Of a stretch of DNA of 64,000 nt, positions 8,233 to 17,700 are shown piece after piece; position 1 is the first letter of the stretch; each line of letters begins with the position of its first letter. Origin of the DNA: Candidatus Methanoplasma sp. (GTDB lineage: Archaea; Thermoplasmatota; Thermoplasmata; Methanomassiliicoccales; Methanomethylophilaceae); the NCBI GenBank assembly GCA_031256955.1, contig JAIRPP010000013.1, forward strand, positions 62,001 through 126,000. Reading direction: 5' to 3'. The notes below the pieces were generated by a model that had not been told where the DNA came from, searched no databases, and saw only the letters and a list, made by a program, of their open reading frames with translations. The position numbers and the translations under genes are program-made.

Positions 8233-9331
8233 ATCTCTTTCCCTCCTTCATCATCAGGAACAGGAAGAACGGCACGCCTATCACGGCTACCACCGCCCCT
8301 ATGGGCAGCTCGGACGGCGCGGCGGCCGTCTTGCAGAACACGTCCGCTATGAGCAGCACCAGCGCCCCCAGGACGGCGGACGCCGGTATCAGCAGGCGGT
8401 GGTCCCCGCCTATGACCATCCTGCACACGTGCGGTATGATCAGCCCGATGAACCCGATCACCCCGCAGTACGCCACGCAGAACGCCGCGAGGACGGCTAT
8501 AAGCACCATCAGCCCCTTCTTCAGCATCGCCGTGTCCACGCCCAGGTACTTGGCGTGCTCGTCGCCCAGGAGCATGACGTTCAGCTTCCTGGCGAAGCAC
8601 AGGGTTATGGCTATCGGTATTATCGTTCCGACGGCGATCGCGGCCGTGCTGCTCCAGGGGATGTCCGCGAACGACCCGAACATCCACTTCATGATCTGCT
8701 GGTACTCCTTGGAGTTGAAGTATATCAGCAGGGTTATGGCGGCGGAGAGCCCCGTCGATATTATCACGCCGCTGAGCACGTAGCTCATCGCCTTGCCCCC
8801 GGCCATCTCGGCTATCAGCATGGTGAGGCCGAACGCGCACAGCGCGCCGATTATCGCGGCTATGGGTATCGACAGGGACGACGCGCCCAGGCTGAACCCG
8901 CCGATCGTGAAGAGCACCACCATGAACGACGCGCCGGAGGACACGCCGGTTATGTACGGGTCCACCAGCGGGTTCCGTATCAGGGCCTGCATGGCGGCCC
9001 CCGCGGTGGCCAGGCCCGCCCCGACGCACAGCACCGCCACGGACCGGGGCATCCTCAGGTGGTAGATCACCCTCTCGCTCATCTCCCCGGACGGGCCGAG
9101 GTTCGCGATTATGCTCCAGATGTCCCCCATCGCGTCGGAGAAAGATATGGGGTATATGCCCATGGTCAGCGAGTACACGAACAGGAGCGCGATCCCCAGG
9201 GCCCCCCCGCCCAGTATGAGCGCCAGCTTCTCCTTGGCGTGCCTCCTCCTCCATCTCTCCCCGCTCCCGCCGGCCTGAGCCTCGGGGGCGGGCGCGGAGG
9301 GGAGGGCCTGCGCCCCGTCCCCATCGGTCAT
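8222..9331 (-). CDS. FeCT-type ABC transporter permease (BtuC/FecCD)
   Basis: A 369-residue membrane protein of the FecCD family with about ten transmembrane helices. A soluble basic N-terminus (SGERWRRRHAKEKL) precedes the first helix. The conserved motifs RMPRSVAVLCVGAGLATAGAAMQ, NPLVDPYITGVSSGA and VIGFIGLIIPHVCRM are all present. They form the translocation pore and the contact with the ATPase. The ATG at 9329-9331 overlaps the stop of the upstream binding-protein gene (ATGA). It imports whatever the binding proteins deliver; cobamide, haem-like tetrapyrrole or ferric chelate are the family options. Confidence 0.92.
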   Translation of the reverse strand: MTDGDGAQALPSAPAPEAQAGGSGERWRRRHAKEKLALILGGGALGIALLFVYSLTMGIYPISFSDAMGDIWSIIANLGPSGEMSERVIYHLRMPRSVAVLCVGAGLATAGAAMQALIRNPLVDPYITGVSSGASFMVVLFTIGGFSLGASSLSIPIAAIIGALCAFGLTMLIAEMAGGKAMSYVLSGVIISTGLSAAITLLIYFNSKEYQQIMKWMFGSFADIPWSSTAAIAVGTIIPIAITLCFARKLNVMLLGDEHAKYLGVDTAMLKKGLMVLIAVLAAFCVAYCGVIGFIGLIIPHVCRMVIGGDHRLLIPASAVLGALVLLIADVFCKTAAAPSELPIGAVVAVIGVPFFLFLMMKEGKRYAM

Positions 9332-10437
9332 CCGGAGACCACCGCCCAGAACTTCGAGAGGTATTCGGAGCAGTTGCCGCTGTCCAGGACCGGCGGGACG
9401 TCGAAGGGCAGGCTGTCGTGGTAGATGAACATCGCCCATATGGCGTAGGCCCTCACGAAGCCCTGGTTCGTATAGGACGTGGCGTTCTTGGCCGCGTCCA
9501 CCGTGGCGAATATGGATCCGCTCCCGGCCGCGCTGGTCCGCCCTATGACGGGATCGCCGTACAGAGACATCACGTACTCCGCGGGGGAGGACACGTTGTC
9601 CCCCATGCCGACGTTCTGGTACATCAGCGCCTCGGGGTCCTCCGCGGCTATGCTCTCCTTGCTCACCGGGGCGTACCTCCCGACGTATCCGAACACGTTG
9701 TCGGCGCAGAGCGCCTTCAGCACGTCCCCCCCGATGTAGCCGTCGCCCGTGGCGTAGGTGGAGGTCATCATGAGCGCCACCCTGGGCCTCGTCCCCCCCA
9801 TCTCCTTGTCCACTATCGATTCGCACCAGCCCGAGATCTTCCCTATGGCGGACCTCATCTCCGATTCCATCTTCTCGGCCTGCGCCTCCCTGCCGACGGC
9901 CTTGCCTATGATGGCCATGTCGGCGTAGAGGTCCTCTATGGTGTTATGGCTCATGCTGGTGACTATGTAGGTCGCCCCGAGGTCGTCCAGCTTCTTCCTG
10001 GTCTCCGGGGTGATCCCGTAGCTCCCGATTATGATCAGGTCCGACTCCACGGACACGAGGGTCTCGGCGGACATGTTGTACATGCCCCCCAGCTCCTTGA
10101 TCCTCCCGGCGGCGATGCCGTCCTTCACGGCCTTCGGGAAGTCGTCGTCCGCCATCCCGATGACGCCGGGATCCTCGTCGTATATCCCCGCGTCGCTGGA
10201 CGCGGCCACTATCCTGGAGCCGACCCCCAGGCCGCACAGCATCGCCGTTATGTTGGCCTGCTGGGAGACTATCCTGTCGGAGGACCCGATGGTGACCTCG
10301 CGGTCGAGATAGTCCGTTACGGTTACCGGCCCGCTCCTCTCCTCCCCCCCGCCCGGGGACGACAGGGCTACCGCCGCGCCGGCGGCGACGATTATGGCTG
10401 CGGCGGCTATCGCCGCGACGATTATGGCTGACTTCAC
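9328..10437 (-). CDS. FeCT-type ABC transporter substrate-binding protein
   Basis: A 369-residue binding protein, first gene of the complete importer operon. It has an N-terminal hydrophobic anchor (IIVAAIAAAAIIVAAGAAVAL) and a Gly/Glu-rich linker. The binding fold opens with VTVTDYLDREVTIGSSDR and includes the family signature NMSAETLVSVESDLIIIGSYG. It lacks a lipobox cysteine. Its C-terminal half (ALMMTSTYATGDGYIGGDVLKAL) is closest to the standalone paralog at 10560-11669, so those two form one subfamily and the 1-2159 pair another. An AAATAAATA TATA element near 10483-10492 sits between two operator copies. Confidence 0.9.
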   Translation of the reverse strand: MKSAIIVAAIAAAAIIVAAGAAVALSSPGGGEERSGPVTVTDYLDREVTIGSSDRIVSQQANITAMLCGLGVGSRIVAASSDAGIYDEDPGVIGMADDDFPKAVKDGIAAGRIKELGGMYNMSAETLVSVESDLIIIGSYGITPETRKKLDDLGATYIVTSMSHNTIEDLYADMAIIGKAVGREAQAEKMESEMRSAIGKISGWCESIVDKEMGGTRPRVALMMTSTYATGDGYIGGDVLKALCADNVFGYVGRYAPVSKESIAAEDPEALMYQNVGMGDNVSSPAEYVMSLYGDPVIGRTSAAGSGSIFATVDAAKNATSYTNQGFVRAYAIWAMFIYHDSLPFDVPPVLDSGNCSEYLSKFWAVVSG

Positions 10438-10450
10438 TGCAGATCACCAC

Positions 10451-10467
10451 TTGGATGTATTTTCCAA
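10451..10467 (-). promoter_or_regulatory. 17-bp inverted-repeat operator, site 5
   Basis: TTGGATGTATTTTCCAA lies 13 bp before the importer operon start at 10437, downstream of the AT-rich TATA region at about 10483-10492. Confidence 0.75.
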
Positions 10468-10494
10468 CTAATGGATTCTAACGATCGTATTTAT

Positions 10495-10511
10495 TTGGTT
10501 CTATGATCCAA
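10495..10511 (-). promoter_or_regulatory. 17-bp inverted-repeat operator, site 6
   Basis: TTGGTTCTATGATCCAA keeps the TTGG/TCCAA arms and 17-bp span. It lies directly upstream of the same TATA region, so the importer operon promoter is flanked by two sites. Confidence 0.6.
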
Positions 10512-10559
10512 CTTGATTTTCAGCGCCATGGGCTGGCAGACCCCCCTCCCCCGCACAGG

Positions 10560-11669
10560 TCAGCCGCCGACCTCCGCCCAGAACTTAGTCAGGTGCTCCA
10601 TGTAGTTCCCCCCGTCCAGCAGGTGGGGCACGTCGAACGGCAGATAGTCGCGGTAGACGAACATCGCCCACGTGGCGTACGTCCTCACCAGCCCCTGGTT
10701 GTAGTAAGTGACGGCGTTCTTGGCCTCCTTCACCGTGGCGAAGACGGACCCGCTCCCCGCGGCCCTGGTCCCTCCCAGGACGGGGTCTCCCCCCAGCCCC
10801 GCGACGAAACCCGCCGGGTCGTCTATGCCGTCGTTCACCCCTATGTTCTGATATATCAGCACCTCGGGGTCAGCCGCCGCTATGGATTCAGCGGAGACCT
10901 GCATGTACCTCCCCGCGCCCTCGAAGACGTTGTCCACGCACAGCCCGCCGAGGATGCTCCCGCTGATGTATCCCGGGCCGACCGCGTAGGTGCGGGTCAT
11001 CATCAGCGCCACGTCGAGCCTGTCCCCGCCCCTCTCCTCCGCCACTATGCGCTCGCACCAGCCCGAGATCTTCCCTATGGCGGACCTCATCTCCGACACG
11101 ACCCTGTCCGCCTGCGCCTCCCTGCCGACCGCCTTCCCCATCATGGCTATCTTGTCGTACACGTCCTGGACCCCGTTGGGGCTGCCGTTGACCACGATGT
11201 AGGTCGCGCCGAGCGCGTCCAGCGCCTTCCTTATGTTCTCGTTGGTGCCGTAGGTGCCCATTATGATCAGGTCGGACTCCACGGAGACCATGGTCTCGGC
11301 GGACATGTTGTACATGCCCCCCAGCTCCTTGATCCTCCCCCCGTCTATGCCGTCCCTTATCGCCTTCGGGAAGTCGTCGTCCGTCATCCCTATGACGCGG
11401 GGGTCCTCGCTGTATATCTCGTCGTCGCTGGAGACCCCCACCAGCCTGGAGCTCACGCCCAGCCCGCACAGTATGGCGGCGGTGTTCACGTCCTGGGAGA
11501 CGATCCTGTCGGAGGATTCTATGGTCACCTCCCTCCCGAGGAAGTCGGTCATGGTCACAGGCCCTCTGTCGGAGCCCCCGTCCCGGGGGATGGCCATCAG
11601 GCCCGCGCCCGCGATCGCGACGACCGCGGCGATCGCTATCGCGGCTAAGATCTTGGATTTGTTCCGCAT
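10560..11669 (-). CDS. FeCT-type ABC transporter substrate-binding protein (standalone)
   Basis: A 369-residue paralog of the 9328-10437 protein, with the same anchor-linker-binding fold layout (ILAAIAIAAVVAIAGAGLMAI, then VTMTDFLGREVTIESSDR). It carries the signature NMSAETMVSVESDLIIMGTYG and a C-terminal PHLLDGGNYMEHLTKFWAEV matching the other three. No permease or ATPase follows; it presumably feeds the adjacent BtuCD-like pair or one outside the window. The ATG at 11667-11669 was chosen over the longer frame because TATA-like CATATATTGG (about 11689-11697) sits about 25 bp upstream with the operator between. Confidence 0.9.
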   Translation of the reverse strand: MRNKSKILAAIAIAAVVAIAGAGLMAIPRDGGSDRGPVTMTDFLGREVTIESSDRIVSQDVNTAAILCGLGVSSRLVGVSSDDEIYSEDPRVIGMTDDDFPKAIRDGIDGGRIKELGGMYNMSAETMVSVESDLIIMGTYGTNENIRKALDALGATYIVVNGSPNGVQDVYDKIAMMGKAVGREAQADRVVSEMRSAIGKISGWCERIVAEERGGDRLDVALMMTRTYAVGPGYISGSILGGLCVDNVFEGAGRYMQVSAESIAAADPEVLIYQNIGVNDGIDDPAGFVAGLGGDPVLGGTRAAGSGSVFATVKEAKNAVTYYNQGLVRTYATWAMFVYRDYLPFDVPHLLDGGNYMEHLTKFWAEVGG

Positions 11670-11674
11670 GGATG

Positions 11675-11691
11675 TTGGATGTATATTCCAA
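11675..11691 (-). promoter_or_regulatory. 17-bp inverted-repeat operator, site 7
   Basis: TTGGATGTATATTCCAA lies 5 bp before the ATG at 11669, between the TATA-like element and the start codon. Confidence 0.75.
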
Positions 11692-11756
11692 TATATGGGA
11701 GTTGCTAGCCGCGGCATCGTTTCTAGGCTGATGCGCCCCTTGCGCGGGGAGGGAAG

Positions 11757-11773
11757 ATGGAAGATACAACCAA
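11757..11773 (+). promoter_or_regulatory. 17-bp inverted-repeat operator, site 8
   Basis: ATGGAAGATACAACCAA lies upstream of the AT-rich putative TATA region (about 11774-11784) of the chelatase operon. Confidence 0.7.
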
Positions 11774-11785
11774 CAATAGAAATAG

Positions 11786-11802
11786 CCGGATCAATATTCC
11801 AA
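11786..11802 (+). promoter_or_regulatory. 17-bp inverted-repeat operator, site 9 (degenerate)
   Basis: CCGGATCAATATTCCAA matches 13 of 17 positions of site 7. It lies 27 bp before the chelatase operon start, so this promoter, like that of the importer operon, is flanked by two sites. Confidence 0.5.
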
Positions 11803-11829
11803 TTCAAAACCACCGAGAGTCGTCATATC

Positions 11830-12864
11830 ATGAAGAAGAGATCCGTATACCCGTTCGCCGCCATAGTCGGCCAGGAAAACATGAAGGAGGCCCTGATCCT
11901 GAACACGATATACCCCCTGATAGGGGGGGTCCTCATAAGGGGCGAGAAGGGGACCGCCAAGTCCACCGCCGTGAGGGCCCTGGCGGATCTGCTCCCGGAG
12001 AGGAGCGTCGTCGCCGGCTGCGCCTGCGGCTGCGACTGGGGCGCGTCGGACCTCTGCCCCGAGTGCATCGAGAGGAGGGCGTCCGGGGAGGCGTCGGAGG
12101 CGAAGGCCCCCATGAGGGTGGTGGAGCTCCCGCTGAGCTCCACCGAGGACCGCATAGCCGGGACCCTCGACATAGAGCACGCCATAAAGACCGGCAGGAA
12201 GAAGTTCGAGCCCGGGGTCCTGGCCAAGGCCAACGGCAACATACTGTACGTGGACGAGATCAATCTGCTGGACGACCACATCGTGGACCTCCTGCTGGAC
12301 GCCGCCGCCATGGGCGTGAACTTCATCGAGAGGGAGGGCATATCGTACTCCCACCCGTCCCGGTTCATACTGGTGGGGACCATGAACCCCGAGGAGGGGG
12401 ACCTGAGGCCGCAGCTCCTGGACAGGTTCGGCCTGATGGCGGACGTGGCGTCGGAGCGCGACGAGAAGCGCAGGATGGAGATCATAGAGAGGCGCATGGA
12501 GTTCGAGAAGGACCCCGACGGCTTCAGGGAGGACTACGCCGCGGAGCAGCAGAGGCTCCGCGCGGACATAACGGAGGCCAGGTCCCTCGCGTCCGAGATA
12601 TCCCCCGGCCCCGATGTCATACGGGCGGCGGTGAGGATCCCCCTGCACCTGGGCACGGACGGCCATCGCGCCGACCTGACTCTGATAAAGGCCGCCGTGG
12701 CGTACGCGGCCCTCTGCAAGAGGGCCGAGGTGCTGCCTGAGGACGTGGTCCACGTCTCCGGGCTGGTCATGCCGCACCGCATGAGGAGGAACCCGTTCCA
12801 GGATTCGACCCTGAAGACCGAGGAGCTGGACAAATGGGCGAAGACGGCGTTCGGAACGGGATGA
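11830..12864 (+). CDS. Chelatase AAA+ ATPase subunit (ChlI/BchI-like)
   Basis: A 344-residue AAA+ motor subunit of the Mg-/Co-chelatase family. It has Walker A GEKGTAKST, Walker B ILYVDEINLLDDHIVD and sensor segment ILVGTMNPEEGDLRPQLLDRFG. These are the ChlI hallmarks, including the NPEEG and LLDRFGL motifs. A cysteine-rich insertion at about residues 61-78 (CACGCDWG...LCPEC) is seen in chelatase I subunits of some archaea and actinobacteria and may bind a metal. It starts at ATG 11830; upstream in-frame codons run through the promoter. Its stop overlaps the next gene by 4 bp. It would hydrolyse ATP to drive metal insertion with the ChlD-like and CobN subunits of the same operon. Confidence 0.92.
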   Translation: MKKRSVYPFAAIVGQENMKEALILNTIYPLIGGVLIRGEKGTAKSTAVRALADLLPERSVVAGCACGCDWGASDLCPECIERRASGEASEAKAPMRVVELPLSSTEDRIAGTLDIEHAIKTGRKKFEPGVLAKANGNILYVDEINLLDDHIVDLLLDAAAMGVNFIEREGISYSHPSRFILVGTMNPEEGDLRPQLLDRFGLMADVASERDEKRRMEIIERRMEFEKDPDGFREDYAAEQQRLRADITEARSLASEISPGPDVIRAAVRIPLHLGTDGHRADLTLIKAAVAYAALCKRAEVLPEDVVHVSGLVMPHRMRRNPFQDSTLKTEELDKWAKTAFGTG

Positions 12865-14756
12865 GGCCCGCGTTCCCCTTCTCCGCCGTGGTCGGCAACG
12901 ACCTGGCGAAGAAGGGGATAGTGTGCGCCCTGTCGTCCCCCGACATAACGTCCGCGCTGGTCTGCGGGCCGAAGGGGTCCGGCAAGTCGGTCCTGGCCAG
13001 GTCCATATCCGCCATATCCGGCGACAGGAGGCTCATAACCCTCCCGCTGAGCGCGACGGAGGACCAGATATTCGGCGGGATCGACCTCGAGAAGACCATG
13101 AGGGACGGAACAAAGGCCCTCTCGGACAGCGTCCTGGTACGATCCGACGGCAACATACTGCTGGCCGAGAACGCCAACCTCCTCCCGGAGGCCGTGCTGC
13201 ACCAGGTCCTCAACGCCGCGGGGACGGGGTTCAACACCGTGGAGAGGGAGGGGGTGTCCGAGACGCACGACTGCCGCTTCCTGCTGGTGGCGACCATGGA
13301 CGCGGAGGAGGGCGGGCTGTCCGAGCACATCCTGGACCGCTTCGACGTGTGCGTGTTCATGTCCGCCATGGAGGACGAGTCCCTGAGGGCGGAGGTGGTC
13401 TCCAGGAGGCTGGCGTTCGAGGCGGACCCCGAGGGGTTCGCGTCGAGATACGGGGAGCGGGATTCTCGGCTGGCCGCGGAGATAGCCCGCGCCAGGTCCG
13501 CCGCCAGGTTCACCAGGGTCCCACCCGGGTACTGCGGAGCCATATCCGAGGTGTGCAACGACCTCAACGTGGCGGGCCACAGGGGGGACATATCCGTGAT
13601 GAACGCCGCCTGCGCCATCGCGGCGCTGGACGGCAGGGACGTGGCGAACCTCGAAGACCTGAAGGCGGCCGCGTCCATATGCCTGGAGCACCGGCGCAAC
13701 GACCAGGATCGGAGCGACCAGCCGCCCCCGCCGCCTCCCCGGGAGCAGGAGCGGGAGGAGCGGGACGACGACAGGGAGGACGATAGGGAGGATGACAAAG
13801 GGGACGACATGGGGGGCGAGGGAGACGCGGATCGGAGCGATCCGCCGGAGGACTCCCCCCCGCCCGACGCGCCGCCCCCGCCGCCTCCCCCCGACGACGG
13901 GGAGCTCCGCGAGGAGGTGTTCTCCGTCGGGGAGTCGTTCAAGATAATCGACTACATGCCCGGGGCGGACAAGGCGCCCAGGGCGTGCAAGTCCGGCAGG
14001 CGCTCCAAGGCCGATTCCGAAGACAGGTCCGGCAGGTGCATCGGCTTCAGGATCCCCAGGGGGAAGGTGCGCGACATAGCCCTGTGCGCCAGCATCAGGG
14101 CGGCGTCCCCGTACCAGCTGGCCAGGGACCACGGCGAGATGGCGGTGGTCCTGGAGCCGGACGACCTGCGGGAGAAGGTGAGGGAGAAGAGGCAGGGGAG
14201 CAGCATACTGTTCCTGGTGGACGGGAGCGGGTCCATAGGCGCGCAGAAGCGCATGGTCGCCGTCAAGGGCGCGATCCTGTCGATGCTGAAGGACGCGTAC
14301 CAGAAGAGGGACGAGATAGGCATGGCGGTCTTCCGCATGGACAAGGCGGAGGAGATACTGCCCATCACCAGGAGCGTCCTGAAGGCGTACAAGGTTCTGG
14401 CGGAGATACCGACCGGGGGGAGGACCCCCCTGATACACGGACTGATCAAGGGCCACGAGATGCTGAGGGAGAAGATCACCAGGGAATCCGCCCCCGTGAT
14501 GGTGGTCATCTCCGACGGCAAGTGCAACGTCCCGTACACCCCCGGGGCGAAGCCCATAGACGAGATGCTGTCCACGGCGAGGTCGATGTCGGGGTCGGGG
14601 GTGCGCTTCATAGTCATAGACACCGAGACGGGGAGCCTGCGCTTCGGCCTGGCCCTGGAGCTGTGCAGGGCCCTGAACGGCACGTACCTGTGCCTGGAGG
14701 ACCTGAACGCCGAGTACATAGAGAGCTCGGTCAGAGCGGCGATGAGGGATGCGTGA
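12861..14756 (+). CDS. Chelatase subunit D (AAA+ plus von Willebrand A domain)
   Basis: A 631-residue ChlD/BchD-like subunit. Residues about 1-280 form a second ChlI-like AAA+ domain (Walker A GPKGSGKSV). A low-complexity linker of about 80 residues is rich in Pro, Asp, Glu and Arg (PPPPPPREQEREERDDDRED). The C-terminal vWA domain has a complete MIDAS motif, FLVDGSGSIGAQ. In chelatases this subunit scaffolds the ATPase ring on the H/CobN subunit. Here its AAA domain keeps a Walker A lysine, unlike many degenerate ChlD. It starts at ATG 12861 inside the stop of the ChlI gene and ends 6 bp before cobN. This places the I, D and CobN subunits in one operon. Confidence 0.92.
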   Translation: MRPAFPFSAVVGNDLAKKGIVCALSSPDITSALVCGPKGSGKSVLARSISAISGDRRLITLPLSATEDQIFGGIDLEKTMRDGTKALSDSVLVRSDGNILLAENANLLPEAVLHQVLNAAGTGFNTVEREGVSETHDCRFLLVATMDAEEGGLSEHILDRFDVCVFMSAMEDESLRAEVVSRRLAFEADPEGFASRYGERDSRLAAEIARARSAARFTRVPPGYCGAISEVCNDLNVAGHRGDISVMNAACAIAALDGRDVANLEDLKAAASICLEHRRNDQDRSDQPPPPPPREQEREERDDDREDDREDDKGDDMGGEGDADRSDPPEDSPPPDAPPPPPPPDDGELREEVFSVGESFKIIDYMPGADKAPRACKSGRRSKADSEDRSGRCIGFRIPRGKVRDIALCASIRAASPYQLARDHGEMAVVLEPDDLREKVREKRQGSSILFLVDGSGSIGAQKRMVAVKGAILSMLKDAYQKRDEIGMAVFRMDKAEEILPITRSVLKAYKVLAEIPTGGRTPLIHGLIKGHEMLREKITRESAPVMVVISDGKCNVPYTPGAKPIDEMLSTARSMSGSGVRFIVIDTETGSLRFGLALELCRALNGTYLCLEDLNAEYIESSVRAAMRDA

Positions 14757-14762
14757 ACAGAG

Positions 14763-17700
14763 ATGGCGAGACATTACGAGAACAATCCGGAGAGCCCCGA
14801 GAGGGAGATAAGAGTGGTGAACCTGAGCGTCGTGAACTTCGACAGCGTCTTCCTGGGGAAGGCGCTGGAGGAGGTCTGCGACGTGCCCGTGAAGATAAGG
14901 ATGTGCTGCGGGGACTCGCAGGAGATGGACGCGGACGAGGAGTCGTTCCTGGACTTCATGATGGCGGTCCGCGGCGCGGACTTCGTCATCGGGAGGTTCC
15001 ACGGCGACGAGTCCATGTTCAAGAAGTACCCCCGCATGAAGGAGGTCCTGGACAGGAACGGCACCGACATGATCTACCTGGGCAGCATGCCCGAGTTCAA
15101 CTCGGAGAACCGCGGCAGGTTCAAGCACTCGGATTCGGAGTACAACAGGCTCATGGCACTCTGCCTGCTGGGCGGGGAGGAGAACAACAGGTCGGTGTGC
15201 AGGTGGCTGTGCAGCGTCATAGGCGGGCGCCCGGACGTGGAGGTCCCCCCGCCCGCGTTCGTGAGGACGGAGGGGCTGCACGAGAAGTTCACCGGCGGGG
15301 AGACCGACGGGGAGAGGTACCTGAGGGGCCTGGACCCGTCCAGGCCCACGGTGGCGGTGATGCTGCACCAGGCGACGCTGACCAAGGGGCGCGCCCAGGC
15401 GGTGGAGGACCTGATAGAATCGCTGACGGGGAAGGGCGCGAACGTCGTCCCCGTGTTCTTCGAGTCGTCCCCCAACGAGTTCACCGGGAGCCTCGGCATA
15501 AGGAAGACGATAGAGAAGTACCTCTATCTGGACGGGCGGCCCGCCGTTGACTGCGCCGTCCTCGGATCGAGCTTCTCCCAGCTGGCGGTGGGGACCCCGG
15601 GCGCCGGCGAGACGGGCGGCCCGTACAACTTCTTCAAGGACCTGGGGGTCCCCCTGATACAGGGCCTGAGCCTCCTGAGGGACGTGGGGAAGTGGGAGGA
15701 GGACATCTACGGGCTCACGTCGGTGGAGATAGGGACCACGGTCATATGGCCCGAGTTCGACGGGCAGATCATCTCGGTGCCGCTGAGCTTCAGCGTGGTG
15801 GACGACGAGGGGAGGTACGCCAGCGTGTCGGTGGCGGACAGGATAGACAGGATAGCCTCGCTGGCCATAGCCTGGGCGGAGCTCCGCAGGACGCCTCCCG
15901 CGGAGAGGAGGATAGCCATCCTCCTGAACATGTACCCCCCCACCAACGACCGCGTCGGGGGGGCCGCGGGCCTGGACAGCTTCGAGAGCATACGCAGGTG
16001 CATGATCCTGATGAGGGAGCAGGGATACTCCATAGACCACATCCCGGGGCCCGGCAACGAGCTGGTGAGCGAGGTCCTGGCGGGGGTCACCAGCGACCTG
16101 GAGTGGGTCCCGGAGGGCGAGATAGCCGAGAGGGCCGCGGACATGGTCGGGGTCGAGAGGTACACGGAGTGGTTCGACCCCCTGTCCGACAAGGCGAAGG
16201 AGGGGATCCGCAGGAGCTGGGGGGACCCGCCCGGGATCATAACCACCCACGGCGGGGAGTTCGTGATACCGGGGATACGCAACGGCAACCTGTTCATAGG
16301 CATACAGCCCAACAGGGGGCAGCACGAGCAGGCGGAGACGCTGTACCACGACCCCCGCGTGGTGATGCCGCACCAGTACCTGGCGTACTACAGGTGGCTC
16401 AGGGACGAGTTCAAGGCGCACTGCGTGGTGCACATGGGCACACACGGGACGCTGGAATGGCTCCCGGGCAAGGGCAACGGGCTGTCCCGGGACTGCTACC
16501 CCGACGTGATCCTGGACACCATGCCCAACGTGTACCCGTACATAATAGACGACCCGGGCGAGGGGGTCCAGGCCAAGAGGAGGACCAACTCCGTCCTCAT
16601 AAGCTACATGTGCCCCGCCATGACCCGCGCCGGCGGGTACGACGAGCTCATGGACCTGGACGGCAAGCTCCAGGAGTACCTGCACTACCAGAACACGGGG
16701 CTGCTGGACAAGTGCGCCGCCCTGGGCGAGGACATATTCGGGATAGTCCAGAAGATAGACATGCTGAAGGAGCTGGGGCTGGAGAAGGGATGCTCCGTCG
16801 GGGACGTGACCGAGAAGATAGACCTGATCTACGACTACGTCTCCGACCTGAAGGACGCGATGATAAAGGACGGCCTCCACATTCTGGGGGAAGTCCCCGA
16901 GGGCGAGAGGCTCATGGAGACGGTCTACAGCCTGTGCAGGCTGAGGAACGGGAGCGTGGCGTCCCTGCGCGGGTCGGTGGCGGCCGCCAGGGGGCTGGAC
17001 CTGGACGAGCTCCTGGACAAGCCGTCCGCTGTGAACGCGGCGTCCGGGAGGCTCAACGGCGCGCTGACGGACGAGGTGGACAGGGACTTCAACCTGCTGC
17101 TGGACGGGATGCGCGACGCGGGGTTCGACGCGGAGAGGTCGGTCGGCAGGGCGAGGGAGATGTTCGGGGAGCTGCCGGGCGGGATGGAGGAGTCCATATC
17201 CTACGTCTGCGGCCACACCTACCCGTCGGTCATGAGGATGTCCGACGAGACGGACAGCTTCATGACGGGGATCGGCGGGGGGTACGTGCCCCCGGGCCCG
17301 TCGGGGTCGCCCACCAGGGGCAACGCCCACCTGCTGCCGACTGGCACCAACTTCTACTCCATAGACCCGTCCGCCGTCCCGTCGGAGGCCAGCTGGCGCG
17401 TCGGGTCCAAGATGGCGGGGGACATGGTCGCAAGGTACGTGGAGGACAACGGCAGGTATCCCGAGAGCATAGGCATCGTGGTGTGGGCCACGGACACCAT
17501 GAAGACCTGCGGGGACGACGTGGCGTACATCATGAGCCTCATGGGCGTGAAGCCCACGTGGGGGTCCGTGGGCGGCAAGGTCACCGGCATGGAGCTGATC
17601 CCGCTCTCCGAGCTGGGGAGGCCCAGGATAGACGTGACGTGCCGCATAAGCGGGCTGTTCAGGGACTCGTTCCCCAACCTCAGCGACATGATCTCGGACG